Positions 11,601 through 24,664 of a DNA stretch of 64,000 bases are shown here, in pieces. Made by a program: the position numbers and the translations under genes. The DNA is from Zygnema circumcarinatum (taxonomy: Eukaryota; Streptophyta; Zygnematophyceae; Zygnematales; Zygnemataceae), in assembly GCA_037447605.1 (NCBI GenBank), contig CM074821.1:1-64000 (forward strand), in the 5' to 3' direction. The notes beneath the pieces were generated by a model, which was not told the DNA's origin, did no database searches, and saw only the letters and a list, made by a program, of their open reading frames with translations. The first letter of the stretch is position 1. Every line of letters starts with the position of its first letter.

Positions 11601-14600
11601 TCAGATGGGTGTTTTACCAATAGTGGTAGGCTCCAATAAACGAGTTCATAAGGCCAAGCCTGTCTTGACAAACCATTCATAAGAGAATGTCCACAATATT
11701 CGAGTACCCTTGCTGCTGGAGAGTTATGTTACAGTACCCTTTGATGAAGGGCACAGAATAATATTTCTAACGAAAACTGTAAACAGTCTCAGAACAATTT
11801 ATTCAAAATTCGAGAGATCACTGGAAGAACAACCGTGGGCAAAGGATACAAGCAACAACCATGCGATTTAAAAGAGATAAAAGTGTGCAGGTTAAGTGTC
11901 GTTGAGCGGGACACATTTTTTAATTACCTCTATGGAAAGTTCAAGTGCAAGCCGCTCCATCCCTTGAACTGCTTCGGCACCGAGGTTGGCCTTGTCACTG
12001 ATGCCGGTCCCGCCTCGACCGTCATTTTCTCCCGGGATGCTCTCCGGAAGCCCGGGCATGCACAGCATGGTGAGCATGCAGCTGGCCATCAAAGTCGCTC
12101 TCTTCCGACCGATAGCTGCTGCTTTCAGGTTCCCTAACTTTCCAGTCAGGCCTGGCCAGCTCTCCTTGATGATAGGGACAAACACCGAACAGACAGCCTC
12201 CTGCAACCAAACCCGTCAGATAAGAAATGCGCTTTCAACATATTCCGACAGAAATAATTCACATCACCGTCAACTCTCTGATTTCCGCTGTACGAGCCGG
12301 GAGTCCGATGCTCCGCAGTATTGGCAGACATTTAGAGTGCACGCCGCAATCCAAGACAGTCAAGCAGGGCACAATAGCAACAATCAACTCCACTTCTCGA
12401 TTTCTCGCGATTTTCTTTGTCTTTAAGTGGTGCTGCACATTGGGGATCCAGGAGCAGCAGGCACCTTGGCTCTCGCAAATCTGCCATAGCGTCTGAAGAA
12501 AGCACCGAGACATTTCCGTAATCTGCCCGACCAACAACAGCAACAAAACCACTTCAGGAGATCTTCAACAGAAGTACAGCTAAGCGCTGTGATGCGAGGC
12601 GCTGGAATCATTTTGAAAAACGGAAAAAAAAATTAATGTCGCAAATTGTGGTTCAAAGTTTCTGACTGCTCTTCCATTAACATCAAAAGTGATAGACCTG
12701 GAAGGGCAGTCTGACCCACCCAACGTGGTTCACAAGGGATTGACTGCAGAAGGCTTCCAAAAGCTTCCGAAGGATAAGTTGCTGTCCTAAATTTTTTTGA
12801 AGCAACTTGGCAAATCCTAAAGCGACAATCTCCTTGGCCGTCTGCTCTGGCTTCTCAAATTCCCTGTCGTCATCCTCAGCTTCATCTTGATCATTCATGT
12901 CCAGAAATTGCCCCAGCCTGGTAAGCAGTTTCTCCAACTGAACCTCGCTATTAGTTCCGTTATCCAGTGCCTCCACAGTGGTTTTCCCCGATTCCTTTGA
13001 ATTTTTTTTCGCTGGTGAAGGGACAGTCTCAGAAAGGAATGGCGACTTTTCTGAACACATTGGGAATATCCTCTCAATCCCGTGCCATATCATAATATCA
13101 AAAAGGGCTTTGATGGCCTCTGTCTGCACCAGAGGCACATCCGACAGAGACTCTTGGAGGACAGGGAGCTGTCGCTGGACTGTTGTAAGGTCCAGCAAAC
13201 AGTAGAGCCCTAGGCAGCGAACAGCGAGCTGCCGAACAGCAATGCTTCCATGTGCCGCCTGCGCAAAAAGAACATGTTTGTTGGACCACATTAGTCAACT
13301 TCATAAAGGCCGCATCGTACCAGTAAAATGGATTTTGCTGTCTCATTAGCTTTTCCGAATTTGCAAATATTACAGTCAGCACTGACAGGACCCCGAACGT
13401 TCAGCCAGTACGAACCTGCCATAAAAAAAACTGCGAGGATCTATTACTGGTAACAGCAGCTAGCTAGCTTCAGGCATATTTATGTCAGAGGATTTTCTGT
13501 CACTTTCACAGGATGACATTCACAGCTAACATAGTGAAATCTGCTTCCACTTCAAATGCGGCGCCATACTTCCCGTACGGCGAAGTGAACCCCGAGGTAC
13601 TCGCAGCCAAAAGCCTACTGATTCACGAGTCGCGCCTTATTCCGATTTTGCCATCGATCCAATGCCATGTGCGGGTCAGCCACTCACTCACCGCGCGCAG
13701 GACGAGCCAATGCAGCATCTCCCGCGGCTCGACGGCCCGCCCCGTGAGGGTCCCCACGGCGGGCGCGCGCCGCAGCAGCAGCGCCACCGCCGCGAGGCAC
13801 CGCAGCCACGCCGCGGGGGAGGGCCGCTCGGCCCGGCAGGGCAGGGCCAACTCCGCCACGACTTCCGTCAGGGCTTCCACATACTGCGCCGGACTGGCGT
13901 GTACTTTCACTGCCATTTGGGCCACCACCTCTCTCCATTTCTCATCAGCAGAAATGTCAGGATAACCTTGTAACTCCAAATTGCTCGTGGTATCGTCATA
14001 TTGCTTAGTCGCCTCTCCGCACAGAAGGTCGTGAAGGAGGGAGGCTGCAGCTTTGCGGTTGGTTGCATCAGCGAAGTCGAGCAGTGTAGCAAGTTGAAAG
14101 AGCTGGCGTCCAGAGAAGAGGTACTCCGAACCTGTACGCGCAACTGTGGGAGTCCACTCATCAGATGAATCTGCAGCAGCTGTCATGCAATGAAAGGAGC
14201 AGTGGAACCGCCTACACAAGCTGTACCTTATTGATTCACCTCGTGTCTTCTCCACATTAGAAGGATACAAGTGAGCGACACCACCTACAGCAGCTGTCAT
14301 TTGAGGTTGCCTGCATTGTGTGGCTCCTCTGCATTGTCCATTGATTGCAAGCCTGCCTAAACAAGTTTACGCGCAAAGTGAAACGTAGTTTTTGCGGCCG
14401 ATTTGATCTTCTTGAATTGGATTTTCTTACTATTTTGAGGCTTTAGGCCAGTGATTCGAAGCAGTCCAGCCCCAGTTTAAGATTCTCGTTTCTCGCGGCC
14501 TTTTCTGCCAGATATTGGTGCGTCCAAATATCACCTGAAGACATATGAATTTCCTTGGAACATCTTATGCCAATGAGTGCCTGCCATCAAACATAACTCA

Positions 14601-17327
14601 CCGGCTTGGAGGTATTTTCTGGCGAGCTTCACAAATTCAGCAACTGAATGCGGAAGCATCTTCTCGAGGAGTTCATGATGTTTAATAGCTGCTTCTGCAA
14701 TCATGACGGCTTCAGCTCCTGTTGCTGTAGCTGCTTTCGTCCTCATTTCCTGCAGTTGAAAGTTGTCGACATTTATTAAAAAACATATTTTCAAGAAACG
14801 TCAATGAGCTCTATGATTCTTTAAATATTCTTTTTAGCGCAGCTTTACAAGCTTGTTCATAATACTATTCAATGCAAAAACTGTCTCTGAATTTCTGCGG
14901 AAAAACAGAACGCTCGTCAAGGATTCCACATCGATGAACTTCATGCAGTAGATTGGATTTGGTGCACTGACCTCCGCCTCAGCCTCCACTTCAGTGCACA
15001 GCACCCGCCATAACAATGACTGTTCCGCATCCATAAAGGTGGCAGGTTCACTTCGCTCAGAGTTCTCCATCCCCTCGCCGGACTCGTCTGGGCACACAGT
15101 AATCACGAAGTTAGAGATGATGGTTCGCCTGCCTTGACCAGATTTGGCTTCCCCTGTACAACCGCATTCTTAACTCCCATGTCCGCTCCTACTCCATGGC
15201 GCCCTGACGATCAGAGATTTTTATCATGAACGATTTCTTACCGTTAAATGCACACCTGAAACCCAGCTCGCCAGGTTCCAGAAGTTTCCTTCTCCTCAGA
15301 TTCATGATTACCAGCTCTCCAGCGGTTTCATGTGTTTCAACGTCCAGGTACTTAAGCAAGGTCAAGACGTTTCCTTGAGAATCTCGACTTAACCAACAGT
15401 TAGCCAACAGGTCTGAGCATGCTTTCCCAACGGAAGGCTCGAGTTCTGTCAAGCCCCTCTGCAGCAGGTCGGCTCGTTGATATATGCTGCATACAGAAAC
15501 TGAACAAAGAATGATGTTTTGCACATGCAGTCGCTGGAAATGTCAGCTCTCTCTTGTGCCAACTAAAGTCGAGTCTCTGCTTGAATTCATTAGTTACAGT
15601 AATCTGTCACGAACTCAAGGACAAGGTTTGCACATTCATTGCATCTTGCAATCGAACAAAATTCGCATGAACTGGCAATGATGTTTTCTGAGTAACGCTG
15701 TTCAGCGCCCCCTGCATGGGGTCAAAACAGACAATGCTTTTCCCAACAACTACCCTGAAGGACTGTGATCAATTCAATAGGTGCTTTAGAAACGCTCTTA
15801 TTGTCATGTCACTGAGCTTTCAAGCATTGATTTGAGGTAAAACCAAAACAAGGAGCCAATACGAACGGCACAACAATCACTGGATGGACAAGGATGCTCT
15901 GCCTGCTCTTCCACTTCATGCAACCTCTTGGGATGTCAATTTGTTCCAAGCGTACGTACCTGAAACTGGTAATCGGAATGCATTGCAACTGGGTATATGC
16001 TACTTCCCGCACTGACTTCTCCACATCTGAAGTACGCCTTATGATATCCTTTATTGTTGATGACATTGGTGGCATGGACTTGAGGATAGCAGATCGCACA
16101 TCCTGGCAAAACATGAAGCATGAGCCAGTAGCGTTCCCACTTTAGCCGACCAGAATGTTTCGCAAACAGGCTAAAGCGAACAAAAATACGCGACAGCTTA
16201 ATGTAAGCCATCGATGGGGTGTAAAACGCTCTCCAGAAGCAGCATATTCCCATCCAGCAGAATGGACATTGCAAAAAATTACTGCAAGCCTACAGATGGC
16301 GTTGTTCAAGCACTGAAACTCTTTAGGGTCATTTGATGGCATCGCGATCGTGAGATCAATGCCACAAAAAAATTCCTTTAGGGTCAAGGTTGCACTTGAA
16401 AAAGTTTTTAGAAGCTCGTTGACGCTGTCATTCTCCTGAAAAGCGGATAGACAAGCAAAGGTACTTTTGCACCTTGTCATTTTCTATGGCAAGAGCCTGT
16501 CGATACAGCTGTACTGTCGAATCTTCACCAGGTTCTTCGTCTGCACATGAGACAAGTCTTGCCAAAGCGATGGCTGCCATTTTCCGAACTTCTGGCACCT
16601 TGTCCTCCATTCGAGATTGCATGCATGATAGAATATCCTCAAAAGTGTCAGCGCAAAGGTCTTGGTCTGAGGGGAACTTGATCAAAATCTGTGATGAAAG
16701 GGGAAAGCATTGGTAAAAGAGTGAGGCAAGATTATCCCACTAAAAAGGATTTCTGGGATTAGACAAGAGAACGCTGCTGTTATCGTGATATGATGCAGCT
16801 TACAGCGTTATCGTTTAAACTGCAGTTTAATTCACTTCTAGAGTGTTTTCGCGCAAGTTAACGTCCTTAAGTTTGACTAAGGATAATACTTTATTTGCAA
16901 GGCAGCTAAGATTGCTGTGTTTATTGTAAGGAGAAGCGGCAGCCAGTACTATGTGGTTTTGCTTTCTTACCTCTGCAATCAGCTGCGTTGAATAAGTCCG
17001 TACTAAGTTTTCTTGCGACGAAGCGCAAAGTATGAGAAACCTAAAAAGCTCCGCCACGAAGTCCAGCCACGAGTTCTCTTTTCCCTCCTCCAGCCAAAGT
17101 GCAAAACGGACGACAAACTTCAGAACTTTTTGTACAGGAGCTCCTCGTTTATTCGCGACGAGAGCGTGCGATAAGCATCGCTGGAACTCTGGAAAAAATT
17201 CAACCTGAAAATCCTCACGACAGTTGGCGAGCAAGCGAGCGTGACGTCTATGCACAGTGACACTGCGCTGGCATTCGTCGAACGCCCTCGAAACTGCCGT
17301 TTTCGGAGGCTCCCGCTTGCAAGCCAT
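8634..17327 (-). CDS. CAPG: Condensin complex subunit 3 / CAP-G (14 exons)
   Basis: CAP-G is the HEAT-repeat regulatory subunit of condensin I, which compacts mitotic chromosomes. Exons in coding order: 17327-16971, 16688-16473, 16102-15960, 15486-15242, 15087-14972, 14749-14602, 14170-13692, 13258-12720, 12522-12465, 12200-11928, 11570-11437, 11079-10952, 10645-10556, 9673-8634. Phases are consistent throughout and give about 1,321 residues. Diagnostic segments are KVLKFVVRFALWLEEG, DKVPEVRKMAAIALARL, QRADLLQRGL, LLDFADATNRKAA, VRCLGLYCLLDL and LRKCLGAFF. An acidic stretch near DDDREFEKPEQTAKE precedes the Cnd3 C-terminal repeats. The last exon encodes about 346 Ser/Lys/Glu-rich residues with no fold, making the protein longer than the usual 1,000-1,050; joining it rests on phase and a TAG acceptor. 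The start is the ATG giving MACKREPPKT. Confidence 0.9.
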
Positions 17328-18060
<733 letters not shown>

Positions 18061-21000
18061 ATGGCCACGGGCCTCTCCCTCGTGTGCGAGCAATGCGGCG
18101 CGCAGCTGCGCAGCGCCAAGGAGGCTCAGACGCATGCAGACGTCAGCGGACACACCAATTTTTCCGAGTCTACAGAACCTGTAAGTGCGCACTCCGGCTT
18201 CTTGCAACCGGCATTTCATTATTGTTCACAACGCACTGTTGAAGGCGCTGTTGGATTTTTGGTCCATGCGATTATATTGATGTTTTCGATGTATCACCTC
18301 ACTTATTTTTTGCACGTCACTGTTCTGACTTCTCTTCTCAGGTGCTCAACTTGGTCTGTACCACGTGTGCGAAGCCGTGCCGCAGCAAAACGGTAGGCAC
18401 TGCTACGTGACCGCTACCAGAATGCAGGCCGCCGTAACAAACGCCGGTTGTGCAGCTTGTGGATGAATTACGGAACAACAAATGAGTCAGGGTTTGGTTT
18501 GGCTAGTAATGTGCGAGGAGATGTGGCGTGGAGTGTGAAACTACAGCATTCCTGGTGTGGTTTGATTTCTTGAAAGCGAACTGATTGGTAGAGCAGCTTT
18601 TTCTCTTGAAAGACAAAAAAAGATGGAATGTCAGCAATTAGAACGCCTCTGTATCGTAGCTGATTAGAAGCAGGAACAGGATTCTATGGTTCAGCAAGCA
18701 CGCCATGCCCAGGAGCATGAAGCATCAACTGAGAACCTAATTTGAAGTCTAAAGCATGATGTTTGCGTGTTTGGTGGCGCACTGTTGATCTTAGCCTAAA
18801 ATCTGAACATGCTTGCCCTGAAATTTAGGCATTGCAGCTGTTCTTCGTTCGAATGGGAAAGTCACGGGATTGTGGCTGATTGGTGCCTATGAATGGGCTG
18901 GACGATGCAGGAAACTGATCTCCATACCAAGAGGACCGGTCATGCTGAATTCACAGACAAGACTGAAGAGGCTGCCGAGCCGATTCAGTTTGTTCAGGAG
19001 AGAACAGTCGGAGGTGGTACCGCAGAGCAACCCGCAGCTGTCGTTGAATCACAAAATGGTAAGCTTTGCAACAGCATCCTCAACTGCTCTGTTTTCTTAA
19101 AGAAGTCAAGGAGGCTCCCGGAATGTGGCAAATCATGCTCTAGTTCGCAGCAAGCCTCATTTTATTCATTGCAATCCAGTGTGCGAAAAGCAAAAGGTTA
19201 AAGCAGGAGCTGGACGAACGTAATATTGAACGCCTGTTTTTTGCTTCATGGATTGGCGCGCTAACATAGCCTCTTGAAGGCAGAGTGCCAATCTCCGCTT
19301 AGCACTTCCTGTATTCTGGATGATAAGCTAGGGGTTTAAGGCCGATCTACATGAATGTGAAATAACGTCCATTTGTCACTGCTGTCTTCGCCATTCTGGT
19401 TCTTTTGTCCTCGTTTGCGTTCTTCATCGGTCTCTTTCTCCCTCGGCTGTTGCTCTTTATCTCCTCCTGTCTTCTTCCTCTATTTACTGTTTGTGGTTCA
19501 TAGAATCACTTGAGGAACTCTGACTGCAGTTTTATGTCTTTCCCTCTCAGTTCGCCCGCTTAATCATTTGCACAGCGTGACATTATCTATTAGTTCCATT
19601 CTTTTTGGCTGGGTTTTGAAGCTTGACGTTCTTGATTGCGAAGTGTTTTGGCAGAAATGGTAGTGCCTAGTGTCAGCAAAGAAGTACAGTCAGAACTTGA
19701 GGCCATGGGGTTCTCGACAGCGCGGGCGATTAGGGCGCTCCATTTTTCAGGTGTGTAGTAGGTCTGGTCGTCTACTTTGACCTTGCCATTGGAAAAGTGT
19801 CATATTGTTGATTGTTGTCCCTGCTTGCCAGTTACAAAACAGGATTGCTACAGGTGCCATTGTTCAGCTGGCTTGCATGCCTTCTAAGAAAAATGGGTAT
19901 TGAGCCTGGAAACTGTTTGAGCTACAGGAGGCAGTTCCGTGGAGGCCGCTGTGAATTGGATAGTAGAGCACGAAGATGATCCTGATATAGACGAGATGCC
20001 TATGGTAAAGTGTCAAATCAATCACTGAGCTTTTGCCTGCGCATTCAAAAATGTGGACGCGGAAAACATGTTTTTAGTCTGATCCCGTGCGGTTTCGTTT
20101 GTAACCATCCCTTGCAGGGCTTGCATTAGGCTGTGCTGCATGGCCTTGTCTTTCCCGATTTCCTAAGCTGTGTGCAGGTAAAGTGTGAACATCAAAGCCT
20201 ATAACTATCTTTCTTGACGACGGCCATGGCAATTCCTTGTCAGGTTCCGGCCGCGACTGAAGAGAAACAACCGCTTAGTGCAGAGGAGGCACGTGCTCGG
20301 GCCCAGGAGCTGAGGTCTGTTGTTCTATGTGAGCATTACAAGTGGCAAACAGGCATTTCTGTTTGGTGAACACTCAATAGTACCAAATTTTGTATAGCAT
20401 TACGAAACTTCCGGTCGTTTAGGCTTCTGGGGTAGGGCTGCAGAGAACGAGCACGGAAGAAAAAGGAAGAGGAGGAGAGGCGCATGGAAAGGGAGCGCGA
20501 GAAAGTGAGTTTTGCTGCTATTGTTGCTGGCGGGCGTGGTTACATGGTGGTGAAGTGACTTTGACAATATAGTTATAAGCGTGTCTAGCACTATATCTAG
20601 ATGTTTGATATCTCTGGAGGTTGATGAAGCTTCAGTTTGCTTTAAGTTGATTGGATACGTATCTGCCAACAGATCATCGCTGTACCATAAATGCATCGTC
20701 GTTTGTCAACAAATCCTGGTGACTTGCAGTAATTTTTGGAGACCGGCAGCTAATTGCACACTCTCCTATGGTTGCCAGGAACGCATTCGGGTGGGCAGGG
20801 AAATCCTTGAAGCGAAGAGGATTGAGGAGGACCAGGAGCGCAAAAGGTGCCCTACACTTACATCCTAGTTCTTTCTCTGTAGCACACATGGACTTGTTTT
20901 CAACAAACGCGCTTGCCGACCACCAGATTGCAAGATTGGTAGGACACTTAGAGGATGTGATGGGTTTCCGGCTCTGGTGTCACTTTCGTACTTTTGTTTA

Positions 21001-23034
21001 CTTCTTGAAATCAATCAACTAGCCTCCGTATGGCTTCACTTCTGCACTGTACGGCACTGCATGTACTGCCTCACTTGTGCAGTCCAGTCTGATTCATTTC
21101 CTTGACTGCTGTTAATTAGACTTTGACAAGGCAATTGTTTTTTGTTGGAATAGTGCCTTTCTGTACAGATTTTTTTTTTTTTAAACGAAGATAATTATCT
21201 TCGTTTGCCTTGATGGTGGTGGAGGGAAAGCTTCTCAACTTCATTGAAGTTGCAGCCGCTGCTGACAGTAGATTCAAGGTTGCTTTGTCAGAATTATCGC
21301 ACTGCGGAAGGCAGAGAAGGATGAGGAAAAACGCGCCCGCGAAAAAATTCTGGCACGATTGCAGGAGGATAAGGTGCCTATGGTTAACCCTTGATGCACC
21401 ATGGCGGTTGAAGTCTCCCTGGTCCGCCGATCGTTTATAATGACTGCGTTAGGAGAAAGTCAAGCAAATGCTGGAGAGGCTCAAGTGAGAAGGGTACCAT
21501 CCAGGTGGGACCTGCCTCCTTTGTGGACCAAGACCCAGTGATGTATTCAGTTGTACGTCTTACAAGTAAAGCCGCTATCCGAATGGGCCCAGGAAGAAAG
21601 GCGGAGAAAGCTAGGTTTACCGCCTGAGGAGCCAGTTGAGGAGGCCACAAGCACATCCTCAGAAACTGAGAAGAAAAAGGTGAATTTCTGTGACGCTCTC
21701 TTGAGGCTCGCTGGTACGGCATTTGCTACTGCAGCAGGAGCGTGAGACTGGTTTGCTGGTATCATGAGAGGTGGATCCATCATCCCTTACCAGCTACAGT
21801 TGGTTTTGCAAATCTGCAAGTAAGTTAAAGTATGTTTGCAGCATATCGTAGTGACGACGACAGGATCTCATTCCTTGGTGCTCTTGTAAGGCTGGGTCCA
21901 GGAAATAATAGTAGATGCTCAGGTGCAAAGAATTGTACGAACATCTCCTGTCTCAAAAGCTGTCCGCAGGCTGTTGATGTCGGCTCTCAGAAATCTGTTC
22001 ACTTCTATTTTTGACCTTTCACAGACCACAGTTCTGCCCGTCAGGCCTATCAGCAAGGCTGAGCAGATGCGCGAATGTCTCCGTGGACTCAAGCAGGCTC
22101 ATCAGGTGAATGTCCGCTATGAGTATTCTGCATGACTGTTATGTTGTATCTCTTACCTTCAGAAAGTTAACAACCTGCACCTTGGCTTGGATTGGAAGTC
22201 ATATTTCTAGCGGGTTAGAGTGAGGGCTTGGATAAGAGTTTCCTTTATTTGAATGTTCAAAGGCGTGCTGGTTGCCGAAAGGCATGCGCTTCGTGAGGAC
22301 TTTCAAAGGGAAAGGAAATAAGGGCGAAGGTTGGTGTCTGTTGGTGAAACAGGGAGAAGATGTGCGGGTGAAAAAGGCGTTTCAGACACTTTTTACATTC
22401 GTTTGTAATGTTGTCCAAAAGCCTGACGAAGAGAAGTTCCGACGAATACGGCTAAATAATCCTGCATTTCAGGTGGGCTGGCCACTCAGAATCACAGAAC
22501 CAGAAGGGTGTGTGTAGGCCGTGTTGTGAGGGAGACTGCATCTGTATTCAAGAGGAAATGGAGTCTTGATTGAGCCGGTTGCTTTGACAACGATCATACG
22601 TCAACTATTTGCTTGATAATGGTCTGGCACGAGGAGGGGGGAAGTCGGTACAGTGACGATAATCACTCTCGATAAGCAAGTAATTGGTCCACAGTCAAGT
22701 CGGGTTCAACCAGAGTTGAACGTGATCAATGTTCAAGAGACCTCACGTGAAGTCAAGGAGCTTCCTTTAAGAGCGCTCTGCCTTTGAAATGCCGGTTCAA
22801 GTTTGGGATTTTTGTTACAAGCCCATTGTGATTGGGTTACGCTCAACGGTGATGCAGGAACGTGTGGGAAGTCTGAAGAATGGAGTCGAGTTTCTGCAGC
22901 TTTGCGGCTTTGAGAAGGACGACTCCGGTGAATATCTTTTTGTACCGCGGGATAAAGTAGACCCTGTGCTTCTAAATGCGGCCGGAGCTGAGCTGAATTC
23001 AGCAATTGTTAATCCCTTTTTCGGTATACTGTAG
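18061..23034 (+). CDS. Zinc finger - UBA - PUB domain protein (13 exons)
   Basis: It resembles Arabidopsis At1g04850, a UBA/PUB protein likely acting in ubiquitin and p97/CDC48 pathways. Exons: 18061-18180, 18342-18392, 18911-19058, 19655-19750, 19928-20004, 20244-20314, 20444-20504, 20779-20846, 21292-21373, about 21572-21679, 22025-22105, 22353-22472, 22858-23034; 419 residues in phase. Domain order: two U1-like zinc fingers (CEQCGAQL...H and CTTCGKPC...HTKRTGH), a UBA domain split over exons 4 and 5 ([20 protein letters not shown], then [20 protein letters not shown]), a charged coiled coil in exons 6-10, and a C-terminal PUB domain ([52 protein letters not shown]) ending NPFFGIL. The acceptor of exon 10 is the least certain border. 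Confidence 0.92.
21183..21206. repeat. Perfect 24-bp palindrome in an intron
   Basis: The inverted repeat is centred on ATAATTAT, with arms AAACGAAGATAA and TTATCTTCGTTT and no spacer. It follows a run of T residues in the intron just upstream of exon 9 of the UBA-PUB gene. It could form a hairpin or be a small insertion scar; its role is unknown. Confidence 0.9.
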
Positions 23035-23574
23035 TGACGCGGCATGCTAGCATGCAGTCTATGTGTACCATCAGTTTGGCCGTGCGATCAGCGTCGAGCA
23101 CGGTATGGGGAGTGTCGATCGTCGGCAATGTCATATGAAGACGCTGAATGATGAGACAGAGGGTTGGGCTCCTGTATTTTCTGCCCTGTCGTTTTGTGGG
23201 GACATTCAGCGGGCAGCAGAGGCAGGAGCTGTCTGTAGGCAAACACAGGCTGCTGGATGCGCTCTGTTGCGGTGAGCATACGAGTGGAGAGGTTGAGGCT
23301 GGTGGCACTGAAGGTTGTGGCTGCAGTCTTCGCACTTCAAATGCAGCGTGTCAAGTGCGTGACCCCGCCCTGTCTCCATCAGTCAGACGGCGCAAATGAC
23401 GTGGTGCCTGTGTGTTGCAAGTGTGTCACGTCAGGGGCCTCGTGAACGGCAACTCTTAAGGGGTGCGATGTTTGCGTGCGATATTTGTTCGAGCCTGGGG
23501 TTGCATCGTACCCGCAATGCACAGCCCGTTTGACCTCACGTGTGAATGCGCCACGAGCAAAGAAAAAGTTTCGA

Positions 23575-23735
23575 AAGGTACACGACTGAACGAAATCAGT
23601 GAACGCATATTAGACGTATTCGGACACCATCAAGGGAGTGCCTTATATGACGCAACTGCATGGCAGTTTCCATACTGTAAACCTGCTCGTCAACTGTGCG
23701 AGTTGCCTTACAAGTACACGAAGCCTGCCCAATTG
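23575..23735 (+). repeat. Diverged repeat, copy A
   Basis: Copy A runs from an ACTGAACGAAATCAGTGAA motif through a GACACCATCAAG motif to an ACACGAAGCC end. The same landmarks, in the same order and direction, recur in copy B about 810 bp downstream. The copies are clearly related but diverged by substitutions and small indels. No coding function is recognised. Confidence 0.65.
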
Positions 23736-23867
23736 TTGCCCAATTGTTTCTCCCTCGCAGATGCCGCGCCCCGTGAATCGTAGGTCTGTTTATTCGATTC
23801 GAGGTCGATTGGACCTTGTGCACATTGATTTGAATTGTTTAATGGATGGGCATTGATCATTGCTTTT

Positions 23868-23963
23868 GTCCATGTACATTTGATGGCCTCGCCATCGTGA
23901 GTTCAATGCCATTTTCCCAATGCATAGATCTCATTATGTCGCTGCCATCAAATGTACATGGAC
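23868..23963. repeat. Foldback: exact 20-bp inverted repeat
   Basis: GTCCATGTACATTTGATGGC at 23868-23887 is the exact reverse complement of 23944-23963, with a 56-bp spacer. The spacer contains a further short GATGGC/GCCATC pairing. It could be a MITE-like foldback element or a hairpin near converging transcript ends. Confidence 0.8.
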
Positions 23964-24384
23964 ACAAAATGTCCTAGTTCCGGTCACATTTTCTAACAAG
24001 GTACAAACGGTGTTTGCCGACACCTCCACAACCGCCAACCGGCAGGCAATCTTCGTCAAGCACTGCGGATCTCACTCGACATGGCCGCAAAAAGATTCTT
24101 GCCCTGGGTACGGTAGAAATACACTACATGTTAACCTAAAGAGGAGGAAGTGGGGAGAAAGCGAGACAAGTATGGTGCTTGGAAGAGCGGCGCAGCAGCC
24201 GAGTTGCCGTCTCAGGTGTGCTTGGGACCCGCCAGAGACGCAATCAGATGAACCAATAGGACGACGCCAGGATACTAATACACATTCATCAACGTCAACA
24301 GTGGTCGAAAGTAACTCAGATCAGCAGCTCGTCTAGAGGAACAGGGAACAAGTGCCTCTGCTGAGGAAAAAATCGAGGAAGAAT

Positions 24385-24540
24385 ATTACACAACTGAACA
24401 AAGTCAGTGAAAGCACGAGAAGGACTTAGACACCATTCAAGATCGCCTCATATGACTTGGTTGCCACGGCAGCTTCCATAATGCCAACCCGCCCGAGCTG
24501 CCCTGCAAGGACACGAAGTCGCTCCAAAAGCCATCGCTCG
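24385..24540 (+). repeat. Diverged repeat, copy B
   Basis: This is the second copy of the repeat at 23575-23735, in the same orientation. Matching landmarks include ACTGAACAAAGTCAGTGAA, GACACCATTCAAG, CAGCTTCCATA and GACACGAAGTC. Divergence suggests an old duplication or two insertions of one element. Confidence 0.65.
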
Positions 24541-24664
24541 CAGGTGCTCCTGTGACGATGCCGCCGCTCCATGGAATCCGACACGATGCATGCGACTGAC
24601 CCACTTGGCAAATGCAAACCCGCTGCCGGGTTTCTGTACAAATTCCAAAAACAAAGAATGTCGG

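Larger units (their letters stand above)
23035..24664. other. Gene-poor convergent spacer with repeats
   Basis: This 1.6-kb interval separates the stop codons of the UBA-PUB and PX genes. I find no exon with recognisable homology. It contains two diverged copies of a 150-160 bp sequence and a 20-bp inverted repeat, all listed separately, so it may carry mobile-element debris. Confidence 0.6.

Noticed and set aside
16142-16430. Open frame between CAP-G exons 2 and 3
   Set aside because: The flanking exons join in phase without it and reproduce the family sequence, so it is intronic.
23063-24336. Several 60-140 residue frames in the convergent spacer
   Set aside because: None shows a recognisable motif or exon borders linking it to a neighbour. 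The region contains repeats instead.
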